This document shows positions 25,125-34,043 of a stretch of DNA of 64,000 bases, in pieces. The number at the start of each line of letters is the position of its first letter. The first letter of the stretch is position 1. The translations under genes and the position numbers were made by a program. The DNA comes from Desertivirga arenae (GTDB lineage: Bacteria; Bacteroidota; Bacteroidia; Sphingobacteriales; Sphingobacteriaceae), in contig NZ_JAFEWE010000009.1 in assembly GCF_017355785.1 (NCBI RefSeq), positions 124,001-188,000 on the forward strand, read 5' to 3'. Under the pieces are notes generated by a model. The model saw nothing but the letters and a program-made list of their open reading frames with translations, ran no database searches and had not been told where the DNA came from.

Positions 25125-26354
25125 ATGAAAAGATCTCGGTGTTATTTCATGCTATTCTTTCTTTTTTCTACTGTCGTTTTTCCTACAGCAGCAATAGCTG
25201 CTAAGACGACAGAGGGAATTAAACAACCAACGATCATTACCGGTGCTGATCAACTTGATAAATATCTTTCCTATTTAAGAGGTAAGCGTATCGGGATGGT
25301 AGTAAATCAAACCTCCATTATCGGAAAAAAACATAGTGTAGATAGTCTAAAAGCACTTGGGGTAAATATTGTAAAGGTGTTTGGTCCGGAGCATGGTTTC
25401 AGAGGAGACGTTGGAGCCGGTGTTAAGATTTCTGATTCAGTAGATCCAAAGACTGGTATCCAGGTTGTATCCTTATATGGAAAGACCCAGAAGCCGACAG
25501 CGCAGATGTTGGAGGACCTGGATCTGGTTGTTTTTGACATACAGGATGTAGGCGCCAGATTTTATACCTATATAATTACTATGCATAGGGTAATGGAAGC
25601 ATGTGCCGAAAACGGCAAAGAGCTGCTTATCCTGGATCGGCCTAACCCTAACGGTTATCTAATCGATGGCCCCATTCTGGACCCGAACCTTAAATCAGGT
25701 ATAGGAATTCATCCCGTTCCTATTGCTCATGGAATGACAGTGGGTGAATTTGCACAAATGATAAACGGGGAGGGCTGGCTCGCTAATCATATAAAATGTA
25801 AAATTAAAGTTATTCCTGTAGCCAACTACTCTCACGAAATGCCCTATAGGTTGCCTGTTAATCCTTCTCCTAATTTAAATACTCCTCTATCTATCCTGCT
25901 TTATCCTTCTACATGTCTTTTTGAGGGAACTGTTATCAGCCAGGGTAGGGGAACAATGCAGCCTTTTACAGTATTGGGAAATCCGGAATTGAAGGGCAAG
26001 TACTCATTTTCTTTCACTCCCAAGAGTATAAAAGGGATGAGTGAAACTCCTCTGCATATGGATAAAGCTTGTTTTGGTCGTGATTTGAATCGTATAACTG
26101 AACAGGAGTTAAGGGCTGCTAAGCAAATAAACCTAAAATGGCTAAAGGAATTATATGCTGCTTACCCGGAGAAGGAACGCTTTTTCGATTATAGGCAGAG
26201 CAAAGAGATTGGGAACTTTGATAAGCTGGCGGGTGTAAGTGATTTAAAGCAACAAATTCAGGCCGGGTGGTCTGAAGCAAAGATCAGGAAAACCTGGAAG
26301 GAGGGATTGGAGAAGTTCAAGGCTATTAGAAAGAAATATTTGATCTATTCTTAA
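25125..26354 (+). CDS. namZ: Exo-beta-N-acetylmuramidase NamZ (DUF1343, GH171)
   Basis: 409 residues with an N-terminal signal peptide (about 1-26, ending AIAA). The family motifs are all present: FGPEHGFRGDVGAGV (about residues 86-100), VFDIQDVGARFYTYI (about 136-150), LDRPNPNG (about 173-180) and PVPIAHGMTVGEFA (about 196-209). NamZ removes MurNAc from the non-reducing end of peptidoglycan glycans that have lost the peptide. It would act in the periplasm or outside. The gene heads the locus, with its own promoter and operator. The sugar released feeds MurQ further down. Confidence 0.88.
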   Translation: MKRSRCYFMLFFLFSTVVFPTAAIAAKTTEGIKQPTIITGADQLDKYLSYLRGKRIGMVVNQTSIIGKKHSVDSLKALGVNIVKVFGPEHGFRGDVGAGVKISDSVDPKTGIQVVSLYGKTQKPTAQMLEDLDLVVFDIQDVGARFYTYIITMHRVMEACAENGKELLILDRPNPNGYLIDGPILDPNLKSGIGIHPVPIAHGMTVGEFAQMINGEGWLANHIKCKIKVIPVANYSHEMPYRLPVNPSPNLNTPLSILLYPSTCLFEGTVISQGRGTMQPFTVLGNPELKGKYSFSFTPKSIKGMSETPLHMDKACFGRDLNRITEQELRAAKQINLKWLKELYAAYPEKERFFDYRQSKEIGNFDKLAGVSDLKQQIQAGWSEAKIRKTWKEGLEKFKAIRKKYLIYS

Positions 26355-26421
26355 GGTTGTGGTGCGTTAAGTTAATTATTTTGGTTTTCAGAGTGGTTGT
26401 TGGTGTTTTTCTTAGTTTAAT

Positions 26422-26460
26422 TGCGTTTTTGTGGTGTTCGTTGCTCGATTTCGCTTTTCT
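26422..26460 (+). promoter_or_regulatory. Weaker 10-bp-phased TGC repeats upstream of susC
   Basis: Imperfect units start at 26422 (TGCGTTTTTG), 26432 (TGGTGTTCGT), 26442 (TGCTCGATTT) and 26452 (CGCTTTTCTG). The 10-bp phase is the same as in the stronger sites, so they may be extra binding positions. The plus strand here is strongly G+T-rich. Confidence 0.35.
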
Positions 26461-26480
26461 GTAGATTTTTTTTGCTCTTT

Positions 26481-26500
26481 TATGCGTTTTTATGCGTTAA
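26481..26500 (+). promoter_or_regulatory. Candidate DeoR operator upstream of susC
   Basis: TATGCGTTTT directly followed by TATGCGTTAA, an exact 10-bp direct repeat lying 5 bp before the -33 element of the susC promoter. A further TGC unit stands at 26473. Confidence 0.6.
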
Positions 26501-26504
26501 GTTT

Positions 26505-26536
26505 TTTGAATGCTGCAGTTTTTAGTACTATATTTG
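26505..26536 (+). promoter_or_regulatory. Promoter of susC
   Basis: TTTG at 26505-26508, within a T run, a 20-bp spacer, and TATATTTG at 26529-26536. The leader to the susC ATG is about 95 nt. Confidence 0.7.
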
Positions 26537-26636
26537 ATATAGTTACCGGTATTTAGGTGTTAGTGTTGCCTGTTTTTGCTGTGTTTTGCACTTTGTTATT
26601 GAATTTACTCAACTATACATAATCATTAATTTAAGT

Positions 26637-29600
26637 ATGAAAAAAAGACTACTCATGTTAAGCTTGGCGATGGTCTTCTTGGTCTTCAAGGTTTTTGCTC
26701 AGCAAAGAATAACCGGGAAGGTAACAGCTGAAGAAGATGGACTGCCTCTTCCTGGTGTTTCTGTTAAAATTAAGGGAAGTGCATCAGGGACCAGTACAGG
26801 AATGAATGGGGAATTTGCAATTAGTGCCTCTAAAGGGCAGGTCCTTGTGTTTTCTTTTGTAGGGTTTGCTCCACTTGAAAGAACTGTAGGAGATGACGCA
26901 GTTATGAATGTAAAGCTCGGGTCTGATACTAAAAGTCTCAACGAAGTGGTTGTTGTTGGATACGGTACACAGAAAAAGGGTAATCTTACAGGTGCTGTTT
27001 CAACTATCGATATTAAGAAAACCATAGAGGGGAGACCTGTTGCTGACGCAGGAAGGGCGATTCAAGGTGCTGCTGCAGGGGTGAGTGTAACTATCCCAAG
27101 TGGGGAGGTTGGATCTGATCCTATTATCAAAATCAGAGGGCAAATAGGCTCAATAAGAGGGGGATCTTCTCCGCTTATTCTTTTAGATAACGTTGAGATT
27201 CCAAGTATCCAATTAGTTAACCCTAATGATATTGCGTCTATAAGTATTCTTAAAGACGCGGCCTCATCATCTATTTATGGTGCTAAGGCTGCTTTTGGAG
27301 TGGTTTTAATTACAACAAAACAGGGATCTGGATCGGCAAAGCCACAAGTTAACTTTTCGAGTAATTTTTCTTATCAAAATCCTTGGAAGGACTTACAGAT
27401 GGCTGATGTAAATGCCCTTAAGTATTCTGTAGATGCTATTGAGCGCGTAGGAGGCACATCGACGGGAGCTTTCTACAAGGTGGATCGCGCTAGTTACAAT
27501 AAAGCAGTAGAGTGGAAGGAGAAATATGGCAATACAATTGGGGCTGATGATCCTACTGTATTTGGTAGAGATTGGTATGTATTAAACGGTCAGAAGTACG
27601 GTGTAAGAACTTATGATCCATATTCAGCAATGGTAAAAGAATGGGCACCCACCCAGCAGCATAATCTATCGGTAGGCGGAACGGTCAATAAGACATCATA
27701 TAACATCGGCCTTGCTGCATTAAATCAAAGTGGAATGATGAAGCCATCAAAATCAGATGAGTTCAGTAGATATAATGCATCGTTACGGGTATCAAGTGAG
27801 ATTAACAAATATTTTACTGCCCGTGCTGGAGCTATTTATGCCAGGAGGAATAAAGACTATGCTTATATAACTAATTCTACCACGGCGGATCCTTGGCTTT
27901 ATATTTACCGTTGGAGTCCTCTATTTCCTCTTGGGAGTGATGAGAATGGCGATCCGATTCGTAGTCCGGCTAGTGAGGCAGCTGCGGCAAATACAGCGAA
28001 TATTCTTCAGAGCTATATGAATGTGAATTTTGGTGGAACGGTGAATATTTTAAAAAATTGGAAAATAGATGTTGATTATGCCTTTTCAAACCAAAATGAG
28101 ACCTGGAATCGTCCCGGAACTAGATATACGGCAAGAAATTCTTGGGTAGCGCCCAAGGCAAGAGTGGATGCTGCAGGAAATCCAGTGTACGTAAACTCCC
28201 AAGGTCAGGTGGTTGCAAGTACTGAGGCGGGAGCAATGGTCGCATATGATTTATCTATGGATACTTACACTGCAGCGGGTACAAATCCTGACCACCTTTA
28301 TAGATCAGCAGAGGATTTTAAAAGGCACACTTTGAATGCCTATACAACTTTTGATTATAGTTTAAATAAGGATAATACCTTTAAATTCTTATTAGGCTTA
28401 AACCGTGTAGCTGATGATGTAGAGTCTCAATGGACCCAGGTTACAAATCTTAGTGATATTACAAATCCTCAATTCAACTTTGGGGTTGGTACTTATACCG
28501 GAGGTGGAGACAAGTTTTGGGAGGCTCAGTTAGGATATTTTAGCAGAATTAATTATGGATTTAAAGACAAGTATCTTTTAGAGGGAAACTTACGATATGA
28601 CGGGTCCTCGAAATTTCCTACCGATTTACAGTGGCGCTGGTTCCCTTCGTTCTCAGCTGCATGGGTTGTAAGCAAGGAAGGTTTTATGGAATGGTCCAAT
28701 CCGGTATTAAGTAATTTAAAATTCAGAGGGTCTTGGGGGTCAATTGGCGATCAAACAGTTCCAAATACACTATATCTTCCATTGATGGATAGTGGACCAA
28801 TTAATTGGATTGGAGGCTCCGGAGCGAAAGCGAATTACGTAGGTTCACCTGCAGCAATCTCTTCTTCTGTTAAGTGGCAAGATATTGAAACGAAAGGTTT
28901 AGGCCTTGATGCAAGTTTCTTCAATAGTCGTTTAGGTCTATCTTTTGATGTTTACCAAAGGAATACAAACAATATGATAGTTCCCGCGGAAGGAGTTCCT
29001 CTAACACTTGGAGTGTCCGCCCCTGAAAGTAATTATGGATCTTTGGAAACAAAAGGCTGGGAATTCGCAATAGACTTTAATCATAAGTTTAGCAATGGAC
29101 TTGGAATTAATTTTAGAGGAAATGTCTCCGATGCTAAATCAATTATAACAGCCTATGGAAGCACTAAAGGCGTTAATAGTAACTACGTGGGGAGAACTGT
29201 AGGCGAGATTTGGGGTTACAAGACAGATCGTCTGTATCAGTTGGATGATTTTGAGCTAGATGCTAACGGTAACCTACAGTTGATAAATATTACTCCAAAT
29301 GAAAGTGCCAAGTATGGTAAGAATGATCCCACGGCTTTAAAGGCCTATAAGCTGAAGTCTGGACCGAATGGAGAAAAGCCAGTTTATCAAGTGTTCTTGC
29401 AGAATAGTTCTAATTTCCGGTTTGGCCCAGGGGATGTCAAGTTTGTAGATTCAAATGGAGATGGGGAATTGAATAACGGAAATCAATTGATCGACGACTA
29501 TGGGGATTTAGAAATCATAGGAAATTCTACACCAAGATATGAATATGGATTTCGTTTAGGTGCAGATTTTAAAGGATTTGATGTTAGTGCCTTTTTTCAA

Positions 29601-30065
29601 GGTGTAGGAAGCCGTAAGATTTGGGGAAATGGATCGACATCTATCGCGGGTTACGCATCTGGTGATGGAGCAATGCCAGAGGCAATTGCAAGTAATTATT
29701 GGACTCCTGATAATACTGGTGCCTTTTATCCAAGAGCTTATGATCTGGGTGGGGCTAATACTGGCAATAATATGCAAATCCAAACCCGTTACCTTTTGAA
29801 CATGGCCTATCTAAGGCTTAAGAACCTTACTGTCGGATATTCATTACCTAAATCGCTACTAAAAAAAGTTAATATAAGTTCACTTAGGGTTTACACGGCT
29901 TTGGAAAATTTTATAACATGGGATAAACTTGGAGATTTGCCTATTGATCCTGAGGCTATTAATGGATATTCAATGTGGAATTCAAGTAATTATAATTCGG
30001 GTCGTACTGGTGTTGGTGTACCAGCATTTAAAACTGCTTCATTTGGCATACAATTGAATTTTTAA
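26637..30065 (+). CDS. SusC/RagA-type TonB-linked outer-membrane transporter
   Basis: 1142 residues from ATG 26637 (MKKRLLML), which gives a clean signal peptide ending VFAQ; the longer frame upstream is unlikely. Then comes a carboxypeptidase-like domain (ITGKVTAEEDGLPLPGVSVK), the SusC plug signature VVVGYGTQKKGNLTGAVS (about residues 104-121), and the barrel. Paired with the SusD gene 12 bp downstream it forms an outer-membrane bed-bin importer. The surroundings suggest muropeptides or peptidoglycan glycans as cargo; that is inference from context only. Confidence 0.93.
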   Translation: MKKRLLMLSLAMVFLVFKVFAQQRITGKVTAEEDGLPLPGVSVKIKGSASGTSTGMNGEFAISASKGQVLVFSFVGFAPLERTVGDDAVMNVKLGSDTKSLNEVVVVGYGTQKKGNLTGAVSTIDIKKTIEGRPVADAGRAIQGAAAGVSVTIPSGEVGSDPIIKIRGQIGSIRGGSSPLILLDNVEIPSIQLVNPNDIASISILKDAASSSIYGAKAAFGVVLITTKQGSGSAKPQVNFSSNFSYQNPWKDLQMADVNALKYSVDAIERVGGTSTGAFYKVDRASYNKAVEWKEKYGNTIGADDPTVFGRDWYVLNGQKYGVRTYDPYSAMVKEWAPTQQHNLSVGGTVNKTSYNIGLAALNQSGMMKPSKSDEFSRYNASLRVSSEINKYFTARAGAIYARRNKDYAYITNSTTADPWLYIYRWSPLFPLGSDENGDPIRSPASEAAAANTANILQSYMNVNFGGTVNILKNWKIDVDYAFSNQNETWNRPGTRYTARNSWVAPKARVDAAGNPVYVNSQGQVVASTEAGAMVAYDLSMDTYTAAGTNPDHLYRSAEDFKRHTLNAYTTFDYSLNKDNTFKFLLGLNRVADDVESQWTQVTNLSDITNPQFNFGVGTYTGGGDKFWEAQLGYFSRINYGFKDKYLLEGNLRYDGSSKFPTDLQWRWFPSFSAAWVVSKEGFMEWSNPVLSNLKFRGSWGSIGDQTVPNTLYLPLMDSGPINWIGGSGAKANYVGSPAAISSSVKWQDIETKGLGLDASFFNSRLGLSFDVYQRNTNNMIVPAEGVPLTLGVSAPESNYGSLETKGWEFAIDFNHKFSNGLGINFRGNVSDAKSIITAYGSTKGVNSNYVGRTVGEIWGYKTDRLYQLDDFELDANGNLQLINITPNESAKYGKNDPTALKAYKLKSGPNGEKPVYQVFLQNSSNFRFGPGDVKFVDSNGDGELNNGNQLIDDYGDLEIIGNSTPRYEYGFRLGADFKGFDVSAFFQGVGSRKIWGNGSTSIAGYASGDGAMPEAIASNYWTPDNTGAFYPRAYDLGGANTGNNMQIQTRYLLNMAYLRLKNLTVGYSLPKSLLKKVNISSLRVYTALENFITWDKLGDLPIDPEAINGYSMWNSSNYNSGRTGVGVPAFKTASFGIQLNF

Positions 30066-30077
30066 AATAAAGTAAAA

Positions 30078-31916
30078 ATGAAAGTTCTTACGAGATTTAT
30101 ATATAGCATAGTGGCTCTAAGTATTTTAGTCGCATCATGTAAAAAAGATGTTTTAGATCGGCCACCGATTACAAAAGTAATTGACACTGAATTTTGGAGA
30201 AATGAGGATGACGTTCGGTTGTTTGCAAATGGATTTTACCTCAATTACTTCCCAGGATACAATTCCGGGTTTGGTACTGACTATGCCCCAGTGAGAGGAT
30301 ATACATTTTCTGACGATTTGACCGCTAAAAATGTGCAAAGTAACTTTGAGAACACTGTTCCTTCAAGTCGGGGGGCAGCATCTGAAACTCCCAGCATGTT
30401 AACTCAATACGCTGGGCCATCATGGAACTTTGCTTGGGTAAGAAAATCAAATTTGTTTATCGATAGAGTGGAAAATGTGGCCCAACCAAAATTAACAGCT
30501 GAAGCTTATAAACATTGGATGTCTGTTGCGCGCTTTTTTCGAGGTTTTGAATATAGTCGACTGGTAAGTGTATTTGGAGATGTGCCATATTTTGATAGAG
30601 TAATAGGCGATAGTGAATGGGATGTATTATATAAGGATCGCGATAACCGTGGCATCGTAATGGACAAGGTTTATGATGATTTCAAATATGTACTTGCTAA
30701 TATGAGGGAAAATGACGGTACGCAAAATTTGAATAAATACATAGCGGCAGCATTTATCTCAAGATTTATGTTATTTGAGGGCACTTTTGAGCATTACCAT
30801 AATCTTGATGCGTCAAGATCAAAAAAATATTTGGAATTAGCTGTGGAAGCTTCAGAAGTGGTAATGAATAGCAATAAGTATAATTTTACCCGAGATTTTA
30901 AATCCTTATTCTCTTCAGAAAGTCTTGCGGGGCACCCGGAAGTTTTATTGTATAGGACATATGATGCTACTTTAGGTGTAACACATAGTGTTGGCTCTTA
31001 TCAAAATGGAACTGAGTCAAACGGCGTTGATGCCAACTTAGTTCTTATTAAGTCTTTTCTTGTTAATGATGGAAAGGTATGGCAGAATTCAACTATTCCA
31101 AACGCCTCTAGCTTTGCTATTGCTGATCTTATAAAGACGCGCGATCCACGTTTCGAAGCTTCTTTTATTGATAGAGCTCTTGATAAATCAGCTACTTTGC
31201 TTTATGGGTATAAGTTTGCATCAAGGGAAGCAATAACTTATATCGGAAAAACCTATCCTCCGGCTTGGGGAAGTAATACCAATACAAGTGACGCACCTAT
31301 AATTCGACTGGCAGAGGTTGTTCTAAATTGGATAGAGGCAAAAGCAGTGTTAGCGGAATACTTTTCTAGTTCTGCTATTACCCAAGCTGACTTAAACAAA
31401 TCAATAAATGCCATCCGAAACCGTCCTTTAGACGCTGCTGCTATAGCAAAAGGTGTGCAAAAAACAGCCCCATTAACTTTAGCAGCTCTTCCTGAAGACC
31501 CGGCTCGGGATGCCGATGTTCCAGCTTTAATCTGGGAAATTCGCCGCGAAAGACGTATGGAATTTGTCTTTGAGCATACCCGATTGCTCGATCTCAAGCG
31601 TTGGAAGAAGATTCAGTATATGGACTTTAGTAAAAACTCTGACTACTTTCTTGGGCCGTGGGTGAATGTAAAGGCTGAGGTGCCCGCCTATCTGACTGCT
31701 GCAAATGTTGGAAGAGTGAGAGTAAAGAGGATGGATGGAACGATTATTACTTATAATGGGACTAATGGAGATGCGTTAGTTGGATTTTGGATGGTTGAAA
31801 ACGCGTCAAATCGTAATGGATTCTCTGATGCAGTATATTTATCTCCAGTTGGTCAAAACCAGATTATTCAATACAAAGAAAGAGGATATAATCTTACTCA
31901 AACTGTTAACTGGTAA
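30078..31916 (+). CDS. SusD/RagB-type surface lipoprotein
   Basis: 612 residues. The lipobox is LVASC near residue 21, followed by KKDVLDRPP, as in SusD proteins. The N-terminal SusD-like domain has TPR-type helices (WNFAWVRKSNLFIDRVENV; ARFFRGFEYSRLVSVFGDVP), and the C-terminal RagB domain ends with WEIRRERRMEFVFEHTRLLD, a family hallmark. It caps the SusC barrel and captures substrate on the cell surface. A stem-loop follows the stop. Confidence 0.93.
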   Translation: MKVLTRFIYSIVALSILVASCKKDVLDRPPITKVIDTEFWRNEDDVRLFANGFYLNYFPGYNSGFGTDYAPVRGYTFSDDLTAKNVQSNFENTVPSSRGAASETPSMLTQYAGPSWNFAWVRKSNLFIDRVENVAQPKLTAEAYKHWMSVARFFRGFEYSRLVSVFGDVPYFDRVIGDSEWDVLYKDRDNRGIVMDKVYDDFKYVLANMRENDGTQNLNKYIAAAFISRFMLFEGTFEHYHNLDASRSKKYLELAVEASEVVMNSNKYNFTRDFKSLFSSESLAGHPEVLLYRTYDATLGVTHSVGSYQNGTESNGVDANLVLIKSFLVNDGKVWQNSTIPNASSFAIADLIKTRDPRFEASFIDRALDKSATLLYGYKFASREAITYIGKTYPPAWGSNTNTSDAPIIRLAEVVLNWIEAKAVLAEYFSSSAITQADLNKSINAIRNRPLDAAAIAKGVQKTAPLTLAALPEDPARDADVPALIWEIRRERRMEFVFEHTRLLDLKRWKKIQYMDFSKNSDYFLGPWVNVKAEVPAYLTAANVGRVRVKRMDGTIITYNGTNGDALVGFWMVENASNRNGFSDAVYLSPVGQNQIIQYKERGYNLTQTVNW

Positions 31917-31929
31917 AGCTCATATCAAG

Positions 31930-31972
31930 GTTGCTAATATAGAGGAGCTTCGCGCTCTTTTATATTAGCAAC
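31930..31972 (+). terminator. Stem-loop after the susD-type gene
   Basis: GTTGCTAATATA (31930-31941) pairs perfectly with TATATTAGCAAC (31961-31972), and an inner GAGC/GCTC with loop TTCGC extends it. There is no T run after it, so it may act as an mRNA-stabilising hairpin or partial terminator between susCD and the following operon. Confidence 0.6.
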
Positions 31973-32036
31973 TAAATTGCTTTCTAAAACAAAGGATGCA
32001 TCTTCATTAACATTAGTCTTTGTTTTCGAAATGACG

Positions 32037-32056
32037 TGCTTGTTTGTGCCTGTTTG
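32037..32056 (+). promoter_or_regulatory. Candidate DeoR operator upstream of the hydrolase operon
   Basis: TGCTTGTTTG followed at once by TGCCTGTTTG, an exact 10-bp repeat differing at one base. It is the same type as those at 24877 and 26481. Confidence 0.5.
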
Positions 32057-32120
32057 TTATTTAATATTGCACAAATGCTTTTTTTCTAAGTTGTCTTTCT
32101 AAAATTTCGAGGACATCTTA

Positions 32121-32140
32121 TGCGGATTCGTGCAGTTTTT
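32121..32140 (+). promoter_or_regulatory. Second TGC direct repeat upstream of the hydrolase operon
   Basis: TGCGGATTCG followed by TGCAGTTTTT, again 10-bp phased, 36 bases before the ATG of the calcineurin-PQQ gene. It is less conserved in its second half than the other sites. Confidence 0.4.
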
Positions 32141-32175
32141 GGTGTATAGGGCGAGGATTAAGTAAAATTTAAAGA

Positions 32176-34038
32176 ATGAAAATTATTAATAGCGTTATCG
32201 CAGGTTGGATTCTAAGTTGGATAACTTTCTCTGCGAATGCACAATCGTTAAAGTTTGCGTTTATATCCGACACTCATATTGGAAATAATACAGCCGCTGA
32301 AGATCTTCGTCGTACTGTGTTAGACGTAAATGCTAATTCATCACTCGATTTTGCGGTCATTACTGGAGATGTCACTGAATTCGGCTCGGATGAAGAGTTG
32401 AAACTGGCAAAGCAAATCCTTGATAGTTTAAATAAACCCTGGTATGTTATTGCAGGTAACCATGATTCGAACTGGTCTGAAAGTGGTAGTAATAGCTTTA
32501 GGAGAATTTTCGGGGGCGAAACGTTCTCCTTTGTAAGAGGCGGTTTCTTGTTTGTTGGAACAAGCTCTGGTCCCAATATGCGTATGGGACCAGGGCAAAT
32601 TCCAAGAGAAAATGTAGTGTGGCTAGACTCTGTTCTTTCGAATATGCAAGATCCTGCAATGCCTGTTATTTATCTTAATCACTACCCTCAGGATTCTGCG
32701 CAAAATAATTGGTATGAAGCTTTAGACCGTTTGAAGAAAAAGAATGTTCAATTGGTATTGTGCGGTCACGGACATGCTAATAGGAGATTTTCAGTTGAAG
32801 GTATTCCATCCGTAATGGGGCGCTCTAACTTACGTGCCAAAGACAGTGTTGGAGGATATACCATCGTTACTATTAATAAGGGGAAGGCGACCTTTGAGGA
32901 GAAGAAACCGGGATTAGGAGGTCTGAGAACGTGGGCAGAAGTAGAATTGGTTAATCCTCATTTTGACAATGACACTACATCGTATTTCAGACCCTCATTT
33001 GCATTAAACAAGAAAAATACTCAGGTTAAGCTACTTTGGGAATATCAGGATCAAAGCGATATTGGTGCAGGTACTGCTGCTTCAAAGAAACTCATATTCG
33101 CCACAGATACGAAGGGATGGGTATACGCACTCGATAAGAAGGACGGAAGAAAGGTCTGGGAGTTCAAGACAGGTGGTAAAATTTATTCTACACCAGCAGT
33201 AGAGGGAGACTACCTTACAGTAGGTTCTTCAGATAATTTCATTTACTGTCTTTCTGCGTCTTCAGGTAAACTGCTTTGGAAGTACGCTGCAACCAAACCC
33301 GTTCTTGGTTCTCCTGTAATAAAGGGGAATCAGATTTTTATAGGTGCCTCAGATGGACATTTTAGATCTCTGGAACTTAAATCCGGGAGGTTATTATGGG
33401 ACTTTGATGAGGTTAAGGGATTTGTAGTGACAAAACCGTTAATCTATGAGGGGATGATTTATTTTGGATGCTGGGCAAATGATTTTTATGCTCTTGAAAT
33501 TAAGACAGGCAAACTTGTCTGGAAATGGAATAATGGAGCATCAAATCGTATGTTTTCTCCAGCGGCATGTTATCCTGTAGGTGCATATGGGAGGGTATTT
33601 ATAGTAGCTCCTGATAGGTATATGACAGCCTTTAATGCTAAAACTGGAGAGGTTTTATGGAGAAAGCAAATGAGAGACGTTAGAGTAAGAGAATCTATGG
33701 GTTTATCAGAAGATGGCAGTCTTGTTTTTGTTAAAACAATGGATGGAGAACTTTATGGCATCTCCACTACCGCTTCTGATATGGATTTAGCCTGGAAAGC
33801 TGAACTAAAATTGCCTTATGAGCTGACTCCATCAGCCTTAGTTGAAAGTCGAAGTGTTGTCTTTATTCCTTCTCATTCAGGACTTGCTACTGCTCTTGAT
33901 CGCAAATCGGGAAAGGTTTTGTGGCAATATAAAACCTCCAACTGCCTGATGAATCCTCTAATGCCTCTAGGTAAGGATAAAGTGATTGTAAGTACAATGG
34001 ATGGCAAGATTGCTTGTTTGGAATACTCCTTAAAATAG
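32176..34038 (+). CDS. Periplasmic calcineurin-like phosphoesterase fused to a PQQ-type beta-propeller
   Basis: 620 residues with a signal peptide (about 1-22, ending ANAQ). Residues about 25-240 are a metallophosphoesterase with every metal motif: FISDTHIG (D-x-H), VITGDVTE (G-D), VIAGNHDSN (G-N-H-D), LNHYPQ (His) and LCGHGHANR (G-H-x-H). From about residue 285 there are PQQ-like blades (KLIFATDTKGWVYALDKKDG, LTVGSSDNFIYCLSASSGKL, and more). The phosphodiester substrate is unknown; in this locus it might be a wall-linked or nucleotide phosphate. It begins the 15.6-kb run to the nagB fusion gene. Confidence 0.8.
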   Translation: MKIINSVIAGWILSWITFSANAQSLKFAFISDTHIGNNTAAEDLRRTVLDVNANSSLDFAVITGDVTEFGSDEELKLAKQILDSLNKPWYVIAGNHDSNWSESGSNSFRRIFGGETFSFVRGGFLFVGTSSGPNMRMGPGQIPRENVVWLDSVLSNMQDPAMPVIYLNHYPQDSAQNNWYEALDRLKKKNVQLVLCGHGHANRRFSVEGIPSVMGRSNLRAKDSVGGYTIVTINKGKATFEEKKPGLGGLRTWAEVELVNPHFDNDTTSYFRPSFALNKKNTQVKLLWEYQDQSDIGAGTAASKKLIFATDTKGWVYALDKKDGRKVWEFKTGGKIYSTPAVEGDYLTVGSSDNFIYCLSASSGKLLWKYAATKPVLGSPVIKGNQIFIGASDGHFRSLELKSGRLLWDFDEVKGFVVTKPLIYEGMIYFGCWANDFYALEIKTGKLVWKWNNGASNRMFSPAACYPVGAYGRVFIVAPDRYMTAFNAKTGEVLWRKQMRDVRVRESMGLSEDGSLVFVKTMDGELYGISTTASDMDLAWKAELKLPYELTPSALVESRSVVFIPSHSGLATALDRKSGKVLWQYKTSNCLMNPLMPLGKDKVIVSTMDGKIACLEYSLK

Positions 34039-34043
34039 TCGTA

